From contig JADJRB010000002.1 in NCBI GenBank assembly GCA_016712445.1, positions 310,001 through 374,000 of the forward strand: a stretch of 64,000 nucleotides of DNA. The letters are read 5' to 3'. The translations under genes were made by a program, and so were the position numbers. Below, piece by piece: positions 16,654-26,298 of this stretch. Source of the stretch: Acidobacteriota bacterium (GTDB lineage: Bacteria > Pseudomonadota > Alphaproteobacteria > Caulobacterales > Hyphomonadaceae). The notes under the pieces are model-generated. The model did no database searches. It was given only the letters and a program-made list of their open reading frames with translations, and was not told where the DNA came from. Position 1 is the first letter of the stretch. Every line of letters begins with the position of its first letter.

Positions 16654-16732
16654 CTCCGCCACAATTGCGCGGAAGAAGGGAGTCGCCAAGCGGTAACGCT
16701 GAGGAAGGCGGCTGTCCGGGGAGACTGACAGA

Positions 16733-17434
16733 ATGAGCGACAACAACAAGCCGGACGATCCGCTCGGCGTGGTTGAGCCGCCTGCGCGCCAGAGCCTGTT
16801 TGACTGGCTGCGCGAACGATTCGTCGCCGGCATGCTGATCGCGCTGCCGATTGTCGCGACGTTCGTGATCCTCGAATTCCTTATCAATCTCATCGACAGC
16901 CGGGTCGTGCCGCTGTTGCCGCCGGCATTGCGGCCAGAGACATACCTCGATTACGCCGTGCCAGGCTTCGGCCTGATCATCCTGCTGCTGTTCCTCACAC
17001 TGCTCGGCGCCGTCGCGACGAACTTTCTCGGTCACTACTTCGTCTCGCTGACCGACCGGGTTCTAACGCGCGTGCCCGTCGTGAGATCCGTGTATTCGGT
17101 GTTCAAGCAGATCCGTGATGTCTTCCAGAGCAATTCCGGCGGCCAATACAAGGAAGTGGTCATGGTCCAGTATCCGAAGGAGGGAACCTGGGCGATCGGC
17201 TTCGTGGCCGGGGCGGCGAAGGGCGAGATGAGCCACAAGCTGGGTGAAGGTTTCATCGGCGTGTTCGTGCCGACGACGCCGAACCCGACCTCGGGATTTC
17301 TGCTCTACGTGCGGGCGTCCGAGGTCGTGAAACTCGACATGACGGTCGAGGAAGGCGCCAAGGTGATTTTCTCGGGCGGCCTGGTGATCCCGGAATTTCC
17401 GCGGCCAGTGCCTGCGGCGACAAGCGGCAAGTAA
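16733..17434 (+). CDS. DUF502 family inner-membrane protein
   Basis: A 233-residue DUF502 protein. It has two membrane segments (about residues 30-55, AGMLIALPIVATFVILEFLI, and 80-105, PGFGLIILLLFLTLLGAVAT). A soluble domain follows with the family blocks RVPVVRSVYSVFKQI, VVMVQYPKEGTWAIGFV and FVPTTPNPTSGFLLYV. The function of the family is unknown; it is broadly conserved in proteobacteria. It stands alone, divergent from the kinase operon and 4 nt from the stop of the convergent recG. Confidence 0.9.
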   Translation: MSDNNKPDDPLGVVEPPARQSLFDWLRERFVAGMLIALPIVATFVILEFLINLIDSRVVPLLPPALRPETYLDYAVPGFGLIILLLFLTLLGAVATNFLGHYFVSLTDRVLTRVPVVRSVYSVFKQIRDVFQSNSGGQYKEVVMVQYPKEGTWAIGFVAGAAKGEMSHKLGEGFIGVFVPTTPNPTSGFLLYVRASEVVKLDMTVEEGAKVIFSGGLVIPEFPRPVPAATSGK

Positions 17435-17438
17435 CCGA

Positions 17439-19517
17439 TCAGGAACTGCTCTCGGCGTCTGCCGCGACACGTGGTGTCAGCAATTCGCGTGCAATCCGCA
17501 AGGCATTGGCACGCGGCCCGGCCAGTTTCGGGTCTGCGGCAATGACTGCTTCGGCATCCTTCGCTGCAATCTCTAGCAAGCCCGCATGCCGGCTGACTTC
17601 CAGCACCCGGTATTCGGTCGCCCCCGCCTGGCGAACCCCGAGCACGTCACCTGCGCCGCGCAGTCGGAAATCCGCTTCTGCGATGACAAATCCGTCCTCG
17701 GTGCGCCGAAGCGTATCGAGGCGCTCGCGCGCCGTCTCGCCGAGGGGCGGACGGTACAGCAGGATGCAGAAAGAGGGGCGATCACCGCGGCCGACGCGGC
17801 CCCTCAGCTGGTGCAACTGGGCAAGGCCGAAACCCTCCGCCCGCTCGATCACCATGATCGTGGCGTCCGGCACGTCGACGCCGACTTCGATCACCGTGGT
17901 GGCGACCAGAACCCTCGTCTTGCCGGTTCGGAAGTCTTCCAGTGCGGCATCCTTGTCGGCGGGGCGAAGCCGCCCGTGGACGAGACCGACCGGCACGCGC
18001 AGTTCATCCTGCAAGGCGGCATGCCGGGCGACCGCCGAGGAATCGTCCTCATCGACATCGACTCGCGGGCAGACCCAAAACGCGCGCTCGCCCCGCTTGA
18101 GGGCGCGGCCGACCGCTTCAATGATTTCCTCAATCCGTGTGTCCGGAATCGCCCGTGTTTCGACAGGTTTTCGGCCCGGTGGCTTCTCGTCGAGGATGGA
18201 TACGTCGAGGTCGCCGTGAACCGCTTGCGCCAGCGTGCGCGGGATCGGCGTGGCGCTCATGACCAGCATGTGCGGACTGTCCGACTTGCTGACGAGGCGC
18301 ATCCTGTCGGCCACGCCGAACCTGTGCTGTTCGTCGACGATGATCAGGCCGAGATTGCGGAAGGACACGTTCTCCTGGAACAGGGCATGTGTGCCCGCGA
18401 CGATCTGGATGCTGCCATCCGAGAGCGCCATCAGGGTGCTCTCCCGGACGCTTCCGCGGTCGCGGCCGGAGAGTACACCGACCGAGTAGCCGAGCGGCGA
18501 GAGCGATGTATCGAGCGTGTCGAACTGCTGGCGCGCCAGCACTTCGGTCGGCGCCATGAAAGCCGACTGGAAGCCGGCCGCAGCCGCTTCCACGGCCGCC
18601 ATAGCCGCAACGAGCGTCTTGCCGGCGCCGACATCGCCTTGCAGCAGGCGCCGCATCGGGGTGCCTGAGCCGAGGTCGGCGCTGATCTGCGCGGCGGCCC
18701 GCAACTGTGCGCCGGTTGGCCGGTAGGGCAGCACATCCGTCAGCCGGTTGATGGCGCTCGGCGGCGCCTTGATGACCGGCGCGTGACGGGCCCTGCGGGC
18801 CGCACGGGCCAGTGAGAAGGCCGACGCCCGGGCCAGCGCTTCGTCATAGGCGAGGCGCTCGCGGGCCCGCGCAAAAGCCTCCTCGTCGTATTGCGACGGT
18901 GCGTGCAACGTTGCGAGGGCCTCGGCAAATCCGGGCCAGTTCCGTTGCTGCACCAGGTGGGGATCGGACCATTCCGGCAGGTCTGCCGGTACGGCTTTGA
19001 GCGCCTGCAGGGCGAAGGTGTGGACCCGGCGGTTGGTGAGGCCGGCCGTGAGTGCGTAAATCGGCTCGACTTCCGGCGGGGCCTCGCCCTTTGCAGGATC
19101 GACGACGAAATCTGGGTGCGTGATCTGGCGCTCGCCCTTGTAGTCTTCGACGCGGCCGGAGACGATCCGCGTGGCTCCGACCGGGAACTGTGATTTCAGC
19201 CAGCGCGGATCGGCGCGGAAGTACGACAGGGTCAGGAAGCCCGACTCGTCGCCGAGCTGGACCCGGTAGGGCGACTTGTCGTTGTAGGGCGCGTGGTGGA
19301 CGATGACTTCGCCGCGCACCGTTGCGATTTCACCGGGCTGGGTCTGATCGAAGGTTGCCCGCACGCGCCGGTCGAGCCAGCGGTCCGGCAGGTGGAGGAG
19401 CAGGTCCCAGACCGTGTTGCCGCCGCACAGCCGCTGCAGGACCGGCAGCAGTTTCGGCCCGACACCGGTGAGGGTGTCGAGGCTGGCAAACAGCGGGAAG
19501 AGTCGCTCGTCGCGCAT
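17439..19517 (-). CDS. recG: ATP-dependent DNA helicase RecG
   Basis: RecG remodels stalled replication forks and branch-migrates Holliday junctions and R-loops. The 692-residue protein has an N-terminal wedge/OB domain, then superfamily-2 motor domains: motif I GDVGAGKTLVA, motif II DEQH (VDEQHRFGVADRM), motif III SATPIPRTL and motif VI QLRGRVGRGDRPSFC. The C-terminal TRG region is present (FRLRGAGDVLGVRQAG). Length is normal. It is divergent from sdhE-mfd; the paired recG/sdhE/mfd arrangement recurs in alphaproteobacteria. The shared intergenic region carries ordered repeats listed separately. Confidence 0.96.
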   Translation of the reverse strand: MRDERLFPLFASLDTLTGVGPKLLPVLQRLCGGNTVWDLLLHLPDRWLDRRVRATFDQTQPGEIATVRGEVIVHHAPYNDKSPYRVQLGDESGFLTLSYFRADPRWLKSQFPVGATRIVSGRVEDYKGERQITHPDFVVDPAKGEAPPEVEPIYALTAGLTNRRVHTFALQALKAVPADLPEWSDPHLVQQRNWPGFAEALATLHAPSQYDEEAFARARERLAYDEALARASAFSLARAARRARHAPVIKAPPSAINRLTDVLPYRPTGAQLRAAAQISADLGSGTPMRRLLQGDVGAGKTLVAAMAAVEAAAAGFQSAFMAPTEVLARQQFDTLDTSLSPLGYSVGVLSGRDRGSVRESTLMALSDGSIQIVAGTHALFQENVSFRNLGLIIVDEQHRFGVADRMRLVSKSDSPHMLVMSATPIPRTLAQAVHGDLDVSILDEKPPGRKPVETRAIPDTRIEEIIEAVGRALKRGERAFWVCPRVDVDEDDSSAVARHAALQDELRVPVGLVHGRLRPADKDAALEDFRTGKTRVLVATTVIEVGVDVPDATIMVIERAEGFGLAQLHQLRGRVGRGDRPSFCILLYRPPLGETARERLDTLRRTEDGFVIAEADFRLRGAGDVLGVRQAGATEYRVLEVSRHAGLLEIAAKDAEAVIAADPKLAGPRANALRIARELLTPRVAADAESSS

Positions 19518-19583
19518 GGCCGGGCCAAGCTAGGCGGAGCCGGGAAGGCGCACAATCTTCTGTGCCGCGGATGTGGCATAAGA

Positions 19584-19670
19584 GGTTGCACAAGGACGCG
19601 ATTTTCGGTCCTTAAATCCTCCACAACCTGTCCATAAGTGCGTGTGGATAGTCCATAACATTGTGCAACC
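19584..19670. promoter_or_regulatory. Repeat-rich recG/sdhE divergent regulatory region with a DnaA-box-like site
   Basis: Three nested symmetries are visible between the divergent genes. GGTTGCACAA (19584-19593) is exactly inverted at 19661-19670. TCCACA (19620-19625) is inverted as TGTGGA (19643-19648). GTCCATAA is directly repeated at 19630-19637 and 19651-19658, a 21-bp offset or about two helical turns. TGTGGATAG at 19643 differs from a perfect DnaA box (TGTGGATAA) at one position. The pattern suggests a protein-binding control region; the protein is not identified. Confidence 0.5.
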
Positions 19671-19684
19671 CCGGAAAGCCCGCA

Positions 19685-19951
19685 ATGACCGACGAATCCC
19701 GCCGAAAAATGCTCTGCTTCCGCGCCTGGCGCCGGGGCTTTCGCGAGATGGACCTTTTGATGGGAAGTTTTGCCGACGCCCGCATCGCGACGTTCGACGC
19801 GGCCGGGCTCGACGAGTTCGAACGCCTGCTCGAAGTGCCCGACTGGGAAGTTTATGCCTGGCTCGTCGGCCAGGAACCGGTACCTGCGGAGCGGTCCGGT
19901 CCGGTGCTGGACCAGCTGATCGCATTCCGCTACGCCGCGCAATCCGGTTGA
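19685..19951 (+). CDS. sdhE: FAD assembly factor SdhE
   Basis: SdhE (YgfY/SDH5) promotes covalent flavin attachment to SdhA and FrdA. This 88-residue protein has the family pattern: RRKMLCFRAWRRGFREMDLLMGSFA, which includes the RGxxE FAD-transfer motif (RGFRE), then the acidic-aromatic block FERLLEVPDWEVYAWL. The ATG at 19685 has GGAAAG about 7 nt upstream and starts just before the conserved helix; a GTG 8 codons earlier is less likely. mfd starts 21 nt downstream, probably in the same transcript. Confidence 0.93.
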   Translation: MTDESRRKMLCFRAWRRGFREMDLLMGSFADARIATFDAAGLDEFERLLEVPDWEVYAWLVGQEPVPAERSGPVLDQLIAFRYAAQSG

Positions 19952-19972
19952 GGCCGGCAACAAGGTAGCCTG

Positions 19973-22900
19973 ATGACACCCGCTGATTTGCTGAAATCCC
20001 TTAGCGGTCCTTCCGCTGTGGCTGGCGCGCCGTTTGGCGCCGACGTGATCACCTTCTGCGAGGCGCTGGCGAAGCGCGGCGGAATTGGCGTTTACGTGGC
20101 CCGCGATGACCGGATGGCGCAGGCCGCGCGCCGGATGGCGACGTTCGCTTCGCCGCGGCTGGAGCAGGTCGATCTTCCGGGTTGGGACGTGCTGCCCTAC
20201 GACCGGATCAGCCCTACGCCGGCGGTCGCCGCGCGCCGGTGTGCGGGCCTCGCCCGCATTGCGCGCTACGAGGCTGCACAGGGGCCTTTGCTGGTTGTGA
20301 CGACGGCGGGATCGCTGGTGCAGCGCGCGCCGCCGGTTGCCACGCTGCGCCGGTCCTCGTTCGCGATCCGCAAGGGTCAGGCGGTCAAGGCCGATGACCT
20401 GACAGAGTATCTTGCCTTCAACGGTTACATCCGTTCGAGCACGGTGCGTGAGCAGGGTGAGTATGCGATCCGGGGCGGGATCATCGATATCTTCCCGCCG
20501 ACAGCGCTTGAGCCCTACAGGCTCGATTTCTTCGGAGACACGGTCGAGACCCTGCGCACCTTCGACACCGAGACGCAGCGCTCCACCGGCGCGGCCGAGG
20601 GCGTCACGTTCGCACCGGTCAGCGAGATATTGTTCGACGACCAAGTCTTGAGCGGATTCCGCGACCGGTTCCTCGAAACATTCGGGCCCCCTTCCGGAGA
20701 CCAGATGTATGAGGCGGCCCGTGCGTCGATCCGGCGGCAGGGCGTGGAAGCCTGGCTGCCGCTGTTTCACAGCCATCTCGATACATTGTTCGATTATACA
20801 GGGCCGAGCGCCTTGTGGGGGCTCAGTCACCTGTCCAGCGAAGCGGCGCATGAGCGCCTGACGCAGGCGAGCGACTACTATGCGGCCCGCCTTGATGCAG
20901 GCGGCGGCGATGTCCGCACCGCGAAGGTTTTACCGCCGGAACGCCTGTACCTGACCCTGGACGAACTCGATGCGCGGCTCGCCGACCGCGCGGTCGTGCG
21001 TTTCAGCCCGAACGAGCCGATGGCGAACCAGTTCGACTTGGGCGGGCGGCGCGGACGCGATTTCGCGCCTGAACGTCTGCGTACGGACGAGAACATCTTC
21101 GAAACCGTGATCGCCCATGCCCGGGCGCTGTACGCGGGCGGCAAGCCGGTGGTGTTTGCCGCCTGGTCGACCGGCTCAGCCGACCGCCTCATCAACGTGC
21201 TCGGCGACCATGGCCTGACCGGGCTCGCGCAGGTGCACACGCTGGAGGCAGCGAAGAAGACAGACTTCACCGTCGCCGAGGTGCCGATCGAAGCCGGCTT
21301 CGCCTTGCCGGGCGTGGCGATGATTTCGGAAGCCGATGTGCTGGGCGACCGCCTCGCCGCGCCGCGCCGGAAGCGCAAGTCTGCCAGCTTCATCACCGAC
21401 GCGACCGCGCTGACAGCGGGCGACCTGGTGGTGCACGTCGATCACGGTGTCGGGCGGTATGTCGGCCTGCGCACGCTTGAGCTGACCGGCGCGCCGCATG
21501 ACTGCCTGCAGCTGGAATATGCAGGCGGCGACATGATCTTCCTGCCGGTCGAGAACATCGAGCTGATCAGCCGCTACGGGTCTGAAGAATCCGAGAGCCA
21601 GCTGGACCGGCTCGGCGGGGCAGGCTGGCAGACCCGCAAGGCGAAGGCCAAGAAGCGTATCCTCGAGATGGCCGCCGAACTCATGGCAATTGCGGCCGCG
21701 CGCGAACTGCGCCGGGCAGATGCGGTCTCTGCGGGGCAAGGATTCTATGAGGAATTCGCGGCGCGCTTCCCTTATGAAGAGACCGAGGACCAGCTCTCCG
21801 CCATCGAGGATGTTCTGGGCGATCTCGCAAGCGGCAAGCCGATGGACCGGCTGGTCTGCGGCGATGTGGGTTTCGGCAAGACCGAAGTGGCATTGCGCGC
21901 TGCGTTCGTGGCGGCGATGAGTGGCAAGCAGGTCGCGGTGGTTGCGCCGACGACACTGCTGGCGCGTCAACATTTCAAGACCTTCGAAGAACGTTTCGCA
22001 GGCTGGCCACTCAACGTGAAACCGCTATCGCGGTTCGTGAGCGCGCGCGAAGCGGCCGAGGCGCGCGACGGTCTGCGGGATGGCAGCATCGACGTTGTTG
22101 TGGGCACGCACGCGGTACTGACCAAGGAAATCGATTTCAAGCGGCTCGGTCTTGTGATCGTCGATGAAGAACAGCGCTTTGGCGTGAAGCACAAGGAGCG
22201 CCTGAAGGAACTGAAGGCCGACGTGCACGTGCTGACGCTCTCGGCAACGCCGATCCCGCGGACGCTGCAGATGGCGCTGACGGGTATCCGCGACTTGTCG
22301 ATCATCGCGACGCCGCCGGTCGACCGTCTTTCGGTGCGCACCTATGTCACCGAGGAAGACACCGTCACGCTTCGCGAAGCCCTGCTGCGTGAGAAGTATC
22401 GCGGCGGGCAGGCGTTCTTTGTCGCGCCGCGCATCCAGGATCTCGACAAGATCGAGAGCTTCCTGCGGCTCAACGTTCCGGAAGTCTCCTTCATCGTGGC
22501 GCATGGCCAGATGGCGGCGGGCGAACTCGAAGACATCATGACCGCTTTCTATGAAGGCAAGTATGACGTGCTGCTGTCGACCACGATCGTTGAAAGCGGA
22601 CTCGACATTCCGCGCGCCAATACGCTGATCATCCACCGGGCGGACATGTTCGGTCTGGCGCAGCTCTACCAGCTGCGCGGACGGGTCGGACGGTCGAAGC
22701 TGCGGGCCTATGCTTACTTCACGACGCCGCGCGACAAGGTCATCACCGAGACGGCAGAGAAACGGCTGAAAGTGCTGCAGTCGCTCGATTCGCTCGGCGC
22801 AGGTTTCCAGCTCGCGAGCCACGACCTCGACATGCGTGGCGCCGGCAACCTGCTGGGCGATGCGCAGTCCGGCCAGGTGAAGGAAGTCGGCGTCGAACTC

Positions 22901-23533
22901 TATCAGTCGATGCTGGAAGACGCCGTTAAGGCGCTGCGTGCTGGCGCGAAAGACGAGGAAGACGTGGTCGACGACTGGTCGCCGCTGATCAACCTCGGCG
23001 TCGCGGTCCTGATCCCAGAAAATTACGTCGAGGACCTGAATGTTCGCCTGTCGCTCTACCGGCGCCTGTCCGACATCACGACCGCGCAGGACCGCGAGAG
23101 CTTTGCGGCGGAGCTCATCGACCGGTTCGGGCCACTGCCGGCGGAGACGCGGCAATTGCTTGATGTCATGGCAATCAAGGTCCAGTGCCGCACGCTCGGC
23201 ATCGCAAAGCTGGATGCCGGCGAGAAGGGGGCGGTGCTCGCCTTCCGGCCGGATACGATCATGGATCCGCAGCGCCTGATGGAGATCGTCCGTTCACGGC
23301 CGAACCAGTTGAAGCTGCGGCCCGATTCAAAGCTGGTGCATTCCGGCCTCGGCGGGGCGCCGGAGCGGCGCATACCGCTGGTGAAGGCCTTCCTCAAGGA
23401 ACTGGAAGCGGCCTGCGGGCTCGCCTCCGCGGATGCGGCTGACGCTGTGGCGAAGATGGCCAGCCAGCGCGCTGCTCCGGTCGAGGACAAATGGGGCAAG
23501 AAGCTGACGACCGGTTTCCTCAGCGAGGAATAG
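19973..23533 (+). CDS. mfd: Transcription-repair coupling factor Mfd
   Basis: Mfd removes RNA polymerase stalled at DNA lesions and recruits UvrA. The 1186-residue protein has the full architecture: an UvrB-homology N-module (residues 1-350), a CarD-like RNA polymerase-interaction domain (GDLVVHVDHGVGRYVGL), RecG-like motor domains with GDVGFGKTEVALRAAF, DEEQ (VDEEQRFGVKHKERL), SATPIPRTLQMAL and QLRGRVGRSKLRAYAY, and a TRCF C-terminal domain. Length is standard. It follows sdhE by 21 nt and converges on the degenerate GGDEF gene with 2 nt between the stops. Confidence 0.97.
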   Translation: MTPADLLKSLSGPSAVAGAPFGADVITFCEALAKRGGIGVYVARDDRMAQAARRMATFASPRLEQVDLPGWDVLPYDRISPTPAVAARRCAGLARIARYEAAQGPLLVVTTAGSLVQRAPPVATLRRSSFAIRKGQAVKADDLTEYLAFNGYIRSSTVREQGEYAIRGGIIDIFPPTALEPYRLDFFGDTVETLRTFDTETQRSTGAAEGVTFAPVSEILFDDQVLSGFRDRFLETFGPPSGDQMYEAARASIRRQGVEAWLPLFHSHLDTLFDYTGPSALWGLSHLSSEAAHERLTQASDYYAARLDAGGGDVRTAKVLPPERLYLTLDELDARLADRAVVRFSPNEPMANQFDLGGRRGRDFAPERLRTDENIFETVIAHARALYAGGKPVVFAAWSTGSADRLINVLGDHGLTGLAQVHTLEAAKKTDFTVAEVPIEAGFALPGVAMISEADVLGDRLAAPRRKRKSASFITDATALTAGDLVVHVDHGVGRYVGLRTLELTGAPHDCLQLEYAGGDMIFLPVENIELISRYGSEESESQLDRLGGAGWQTRKAKAKKRILEMAAELMAIAAARELRRADAVSAGQGFYEEFAARFPYEETEDQLSAIEDVLGDLASGKPMDRLVCGDVGFGKTEVALRAAFVAAMSGKQVAVVAPTTLLARQHFKTFEERFAGWPLNVKPLSRFVSAREAAEARDGLRDGSIDVVVGTHAVLTKEIDFKRLGLVIVDEEQRFGVKHKERLKELKADVHVLTLSATPIPRTLQMALTGIRDLSIIATPPVDRLSVRTYVTEEDTVTLREALLREKYRGGQAFFVAPRIQDLDKIESFLRLNVPEVSFIVAHGQMAAGELEDIMTAFYEGKYDVLLSTTIVESGLDIPRANTLIIHRADMFGLAQLYQLRGRVGRSKLRAYAYFTTPRDKVITETAEKRLKVLQSLDSLGAGFQLASHDLDMRGAGNLLGDAQSGQVKEVGVELYQSMLEDAVKALRAGAKDEEDVVDDWSPLINLGVAVLIPENYVEDLNVRLSLYRRLSDITTAQDRESFAAELIDRFGPLPAETRQLLDVMAIKVQCRTLGIAKLDAGEKGAVLAFRPDTIMDPQRLMEIVRSRPNQLKLRPDSKLVHSGLGGAPERRIPLVKAFLKELEAACGLASADAADAVAKMASQRAAPVEDKWGKKLTTGFLSEE

Positions 23534-23535
23534 CG

Positions 23536-24801
23536 TCAGGCGGCAAGGCGCGGGCGCAGCATCGGACCGGTGAATCCGAGCCCGAGCAAGGCGGCCGCCG
23601 AGTGGTAGGCCCGCTTTTCGATGACGCGCCAGCCGAAAGAGGTACCGGTAAGCGGCGCCTGCAGGAGGGCATTCTCGCTGATCCGTTCCGCAAGCCGTAC
23701 GCCGCCGCGATAGGGTGTTGCCGGCAGCGAGATGGCGATGGAACCGGGCGCCATGAGCGCCGCGCAGTCAGAGTCGCGGATCTGCGAACGAAGGAAGGCT
23801 GCGAATTCCTGCTGGGCCGGTATCGAGATGGCGACGGCTGGGTCCATCTGGAAGGTCAGCACACAGAGTGGTTCGGCGCGCTGCGTGGCAACTTCCATCT
23901 GGCGACCGATATGGTTCTCAAGGAAGCGGCGGCTGAAGAGGCCGGTCGTGAAATCCGTCAGCACGGACGCGGTGGCCGGCTTGGGCATGATCGGCGCGAA
24001 CGCCACAAGGCGCCGGCAGACGGTCTCGATCAGCGAGACAATGTGCGCCATGCGTCCAGCGGCGTCGACGACTTCGGTCGCGAGGGAAAGCACCGTGGTC
24101 TGACGATCATTGAGAGGCATGTCCGGATGTGTCAGCACGATGATCGGCAGGGCGCCGAGGCCGTTCTGTTCGGTGATCCAGCGCGTGGTGCCGGAGGCGT
24201 CACCGTGGAAGGAATCGAGATCGACCAGGGCCGCTGCGAACCGCCGCTCGGCCATGTATCGCCGCGCGGTGTCGCGGCTGATCGAGGCTGTCACCTCGAT
24301 GCCGCGCTGCTTGAGCGGGCCCTGGAGTGACAGGAACAACGGCGAGCCCTCGCCGATATAGAGCAGTGACGGCACAGCATTCAGGTCAGCGGGCGGGATG
24401 CGGATGCCGAGCGCGCTGGCGGTCTCGCGGCGGATCTCCGCTTCGCGCAGGCGGCTCGACCGGCGAGCAAGCGCGAGCAGGCGGCTCTTCAGGGCGACGA
24501 GGTCTTCATCGCGCCGCAGGATGATTGTTTCGCCTGAGGCGGGCAGCTGTGAGTTCGACGTGTCCACCAGAACGATCTGGCGATGGACCTGCACCATGGC
24601 CGCGCGCGACAGGGCGTCCAATACCTCCCGTGTCGCCGTGGAAATGTCGATCAGCAGCGGATCGGGCGCGCTGAAGTCGATGGGGTGCGCGGCGGGGTAG
24701 GGGCGCATGCCGCTGGCCTTCAGGCGGGCGACGACCGGCTCCAGGCGCGGTGACTGCGCGCAGACCTCGATCGGCGGATCCAGGAAGGAGAGGTCGGACA
24801 T
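23536..24801 (-). CDS. Response-regulator-like protein with degenerate GGDEF domain
   Basis: A 421-residue protein with no membrane segment. The N-terminal two thirds contain receiver-like alternating strands (PLLIDISTATREVLDALS...QIVLVDTS and FAAALVDLDSFHG...LPIIVLTHPD), as in PleD-type tandem receiver modules. The C-terminal part begins with a GGDEF-like start (TDFTTGLFSRRFLENHIGRQ), but the signature loop reads GSIAISLPA in place of GG(D/E)EF. Diguanylate cyclase activity is therefore not expected; a c-di-GMP-binding or scaffold role is possible. The ATG at 24801 was chosen over a GTG 4 codons earlier. Neither start has a strong ribosome-binding site. Function unknown. Confidence 0.6.
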   Translation of the reverse strand: MSDLSFLDPPIEVCAQSPRLEPVVARLKASGMRPYPAAHPIDFSAPDPLLIDISTATREVLDALSRAAMVQVHRQIVLVDTSNSQLPASGETIILRRDEDLVALKSRLLALARRSSRLREAEIRRETASALGIRIPPADLNAVPSLLYIGEGSPLFLSLQGPLKQRGIEVTASISRDTARRYMAERRFAAALVDLDSFHGDASGTTRWITEQNGLGALPIIVLTHPDMPLNDRQTTVLSLATEVVDAAGRMAHIVSLIETVCRRLVAFAPIMPKPATASVLTDFTTGLFSRRFLENHIGRQMEVATQRAEPLCVLTFQMDPAVAISIPAQQEFAAFLRSQIRDSDCAALMAPGSIAISLPATPYRGGVRLAERISENALLQAPLTGTSFGWRVIEKRAYHSAAALLGLGFTGPMLRPRLAA

Positions 24802-24919
24802 GCAAGGCGCCACGGAACGGGGCCGCGAGCGGACGCGGCGGAACCCCTTCCTTTTGCCGGGCCGACACTTAAAGTTCGGCTAATACTATCGTGAACACCA
24901 GAACCTACGGGAGGCTGAA

Positions 24920-26017
24920 ATGAGCCAGGGGCCGCTTTCAGGCGTCAAGATTGTTGAATTCGCCGGCATCGGACCGGGTCCGTTCTGCGGCATGCTTTTG
25001 TCGGACCTTGGGGCTGATGTGATTCGCATTGACCGGCCGGGCGACGGCAAGCCGGGGCGCGCGGCGGACGTGATGAGCCGGGGGCGCCGGTCGATCGGGC
25101 TGAACCTGAAAGACCCCAAGGACGTGGAAGTTGCGCTACAACTGCTGTCGAAGGCGGATGGTCTGATCGAGGGCTTCCGGCCGGGCGTGATGGAGCGCAA
25201 CGGGTTGGGGCCGGACGTCGTGCTGAAGCGCAATCCGAACCTCGTCTACGGGCGCATGACCGGCTGGGGGCAGACCGGCGCGCTGTCGCAGGCCGCAGGG
25301 CATGACCTCAACTACATCGCCATCACGGGCGCCCTGCATGCGATGGGCGACGGTGATGGCCGCCCGCGCCCGCCGCTCAACCTGGTCGGCGACTATGGCG
25401 GCGGCGCGCTCTACCTGGCGATGGGCCTTCTGGCCGGAATCCTGAGCGTCAAGAATGGCGGCAAGGGGCAGGTGGTGGACGTCGCGATGTCGGACGGCGC
25501 GGCCAGCCTCGCCACCATGTTCTACGGCATGAAGGCGATGGGCGTCTGGACCGATGACCGCGAGGCCAACATGCTCGATGGCGGCGCGCACTTCTACGAT
25601 ACCTATGAGACCAAGGACGGCAAATGGGTGGCGATCGGCTCGATCGAGCCGCAATTCTACGCCATCCTGCGGGAGAAGGCGGGGCTGACCGGCGCCGAAT
25701 GGGATGCCCAGATGGACCGCAAGCAGTGGCCGGCCCTGAAAGCCAAGCTGATGGACGTTTTCAAGACCAAGACCCGCGATGAATGGTGCGCGATCATGGA
25801 AGCGACGGACATCTGTTTTGCGCCGGTGCTGTCGATGACCGAGGCGCCGAAATACAAGCACAACACCGATCGCCAGACGTTCGTGGAAGTCGAAGGGGTC
25901 ATCCAGCCCGCGCCGGCGCCGCGGTTTTCGGTCACGCCGGGCGCCATCCAGCGCCGTCCGGCGGGTCCGGGCGAGCACACCGCTGAAATCCTTGAAGATT
26001 GGGGCGTTCGCCGCTGA
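24920..26017 (+). CDS. CaiB/BaiF CoA-transferase family protein, alpha-methylacyl-CoA racemase type
   Basis: A 365-residue family III CoA-transferase. Unlike true transferases it has the racemase pair: His in GHDLNYIAITGALHAMG and Asp in NLVGDYGGGALYLAMG, which correspond to the catalytic His126/Asp156 of mycobacterial MCR. The enzyme would epimerise 2-methylacyl-CoAs so that beta-oxidation can act on branched chains or sterol side chains. A GGGAGG ribosome-binding site sits 7 nt before the ATG. The CoA-binding opening GPLSGVKIVEFAGIGPGPFCGMLLSDLGADVIRI is intact. It is transcribed alone. Confidence 0.9.
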   Translation: MSQGPLSGVKIVEFAGIGPGPFCGMLLSDLGADVIRIDRPGDGKPGRAADVMSRGRRSIGLNLKDPKDVEVALQLLSKADGLIEGFRPGVMERNGLGPDVVLKRNPNLVYGRMTGWGQTGALSQAAGHDLNYIAITGALHAMGDGDGRPRPPLNLVGDYGGGALYLAMGLLAGILSVKNGGKGQVVDVAMSDGAASLATMFYGMKAMGVWTDDREANMLDGGAHFYDTYETKDGKWVAIGSIEPQFYAILREKAGLTGAEWDAQMDRKQWPALKAKLMDVFKTKTRDEWCAIMEATDICFAPVLSMTEAPKYKHNTDRQTFVEVEGVIQPAPAPRFSVTPGAIQRRPAGPGEHTAEILEDWGVRR

Positions 26018-26145
26018 ACCTGAACGGAAAACAACGGCGAGGATCGCCATCGTTCAGACTCAATCCGATATTAACCATAGCTGTCGGCGCAGAGCCAATC
26101 AGGCTTCTTGCCAGGGCAAAGCGCCGGCGTCCTTCTTGCATACCT

Positions 26146-26176
26146 TGGCCGGCCTTCGGGCCGGCCATTTTCGTTT
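26146..26176 (+). terminator. Rho-independent terminator downstream of racemase gene
   Basis: A 9-bp stem (TGGCCGGCC with GGCCGGCCA) is closed by a TTCG tetraloop and followed by TTTTCGTTT. It lies about 130 nt beyond the racemase stop. Nothing else was recognised in the 280-nt gap before rpmF. Confidence 0.85.
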
Positions 26177-26298
26177 GGGCGGGCAGCCCTCAGAATCCTG
26201 CCGTTTGGCGCTTGCCAGAGCTGCCAGCCTGCGTTAACAGGCGCCCTTTCCCGCGTACCATCAGGGTTCGCGGCCAAACCAGATTCCGGAATTGTGCC

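Noticed and set aside
24841..24919. Promoter boxes before the racemase gene (TTGCCG and TAATAC)
   Set aside because: Their spacing is 21 nt and the -35 match is poor, so no promoter is claimed.
25999..26298. Extension of rpmF upstream by 100 codons
   Set aside because: L32 proteins begin MAVPK; the extension crosses a terminator and has no similarity to ribosomal proteins.
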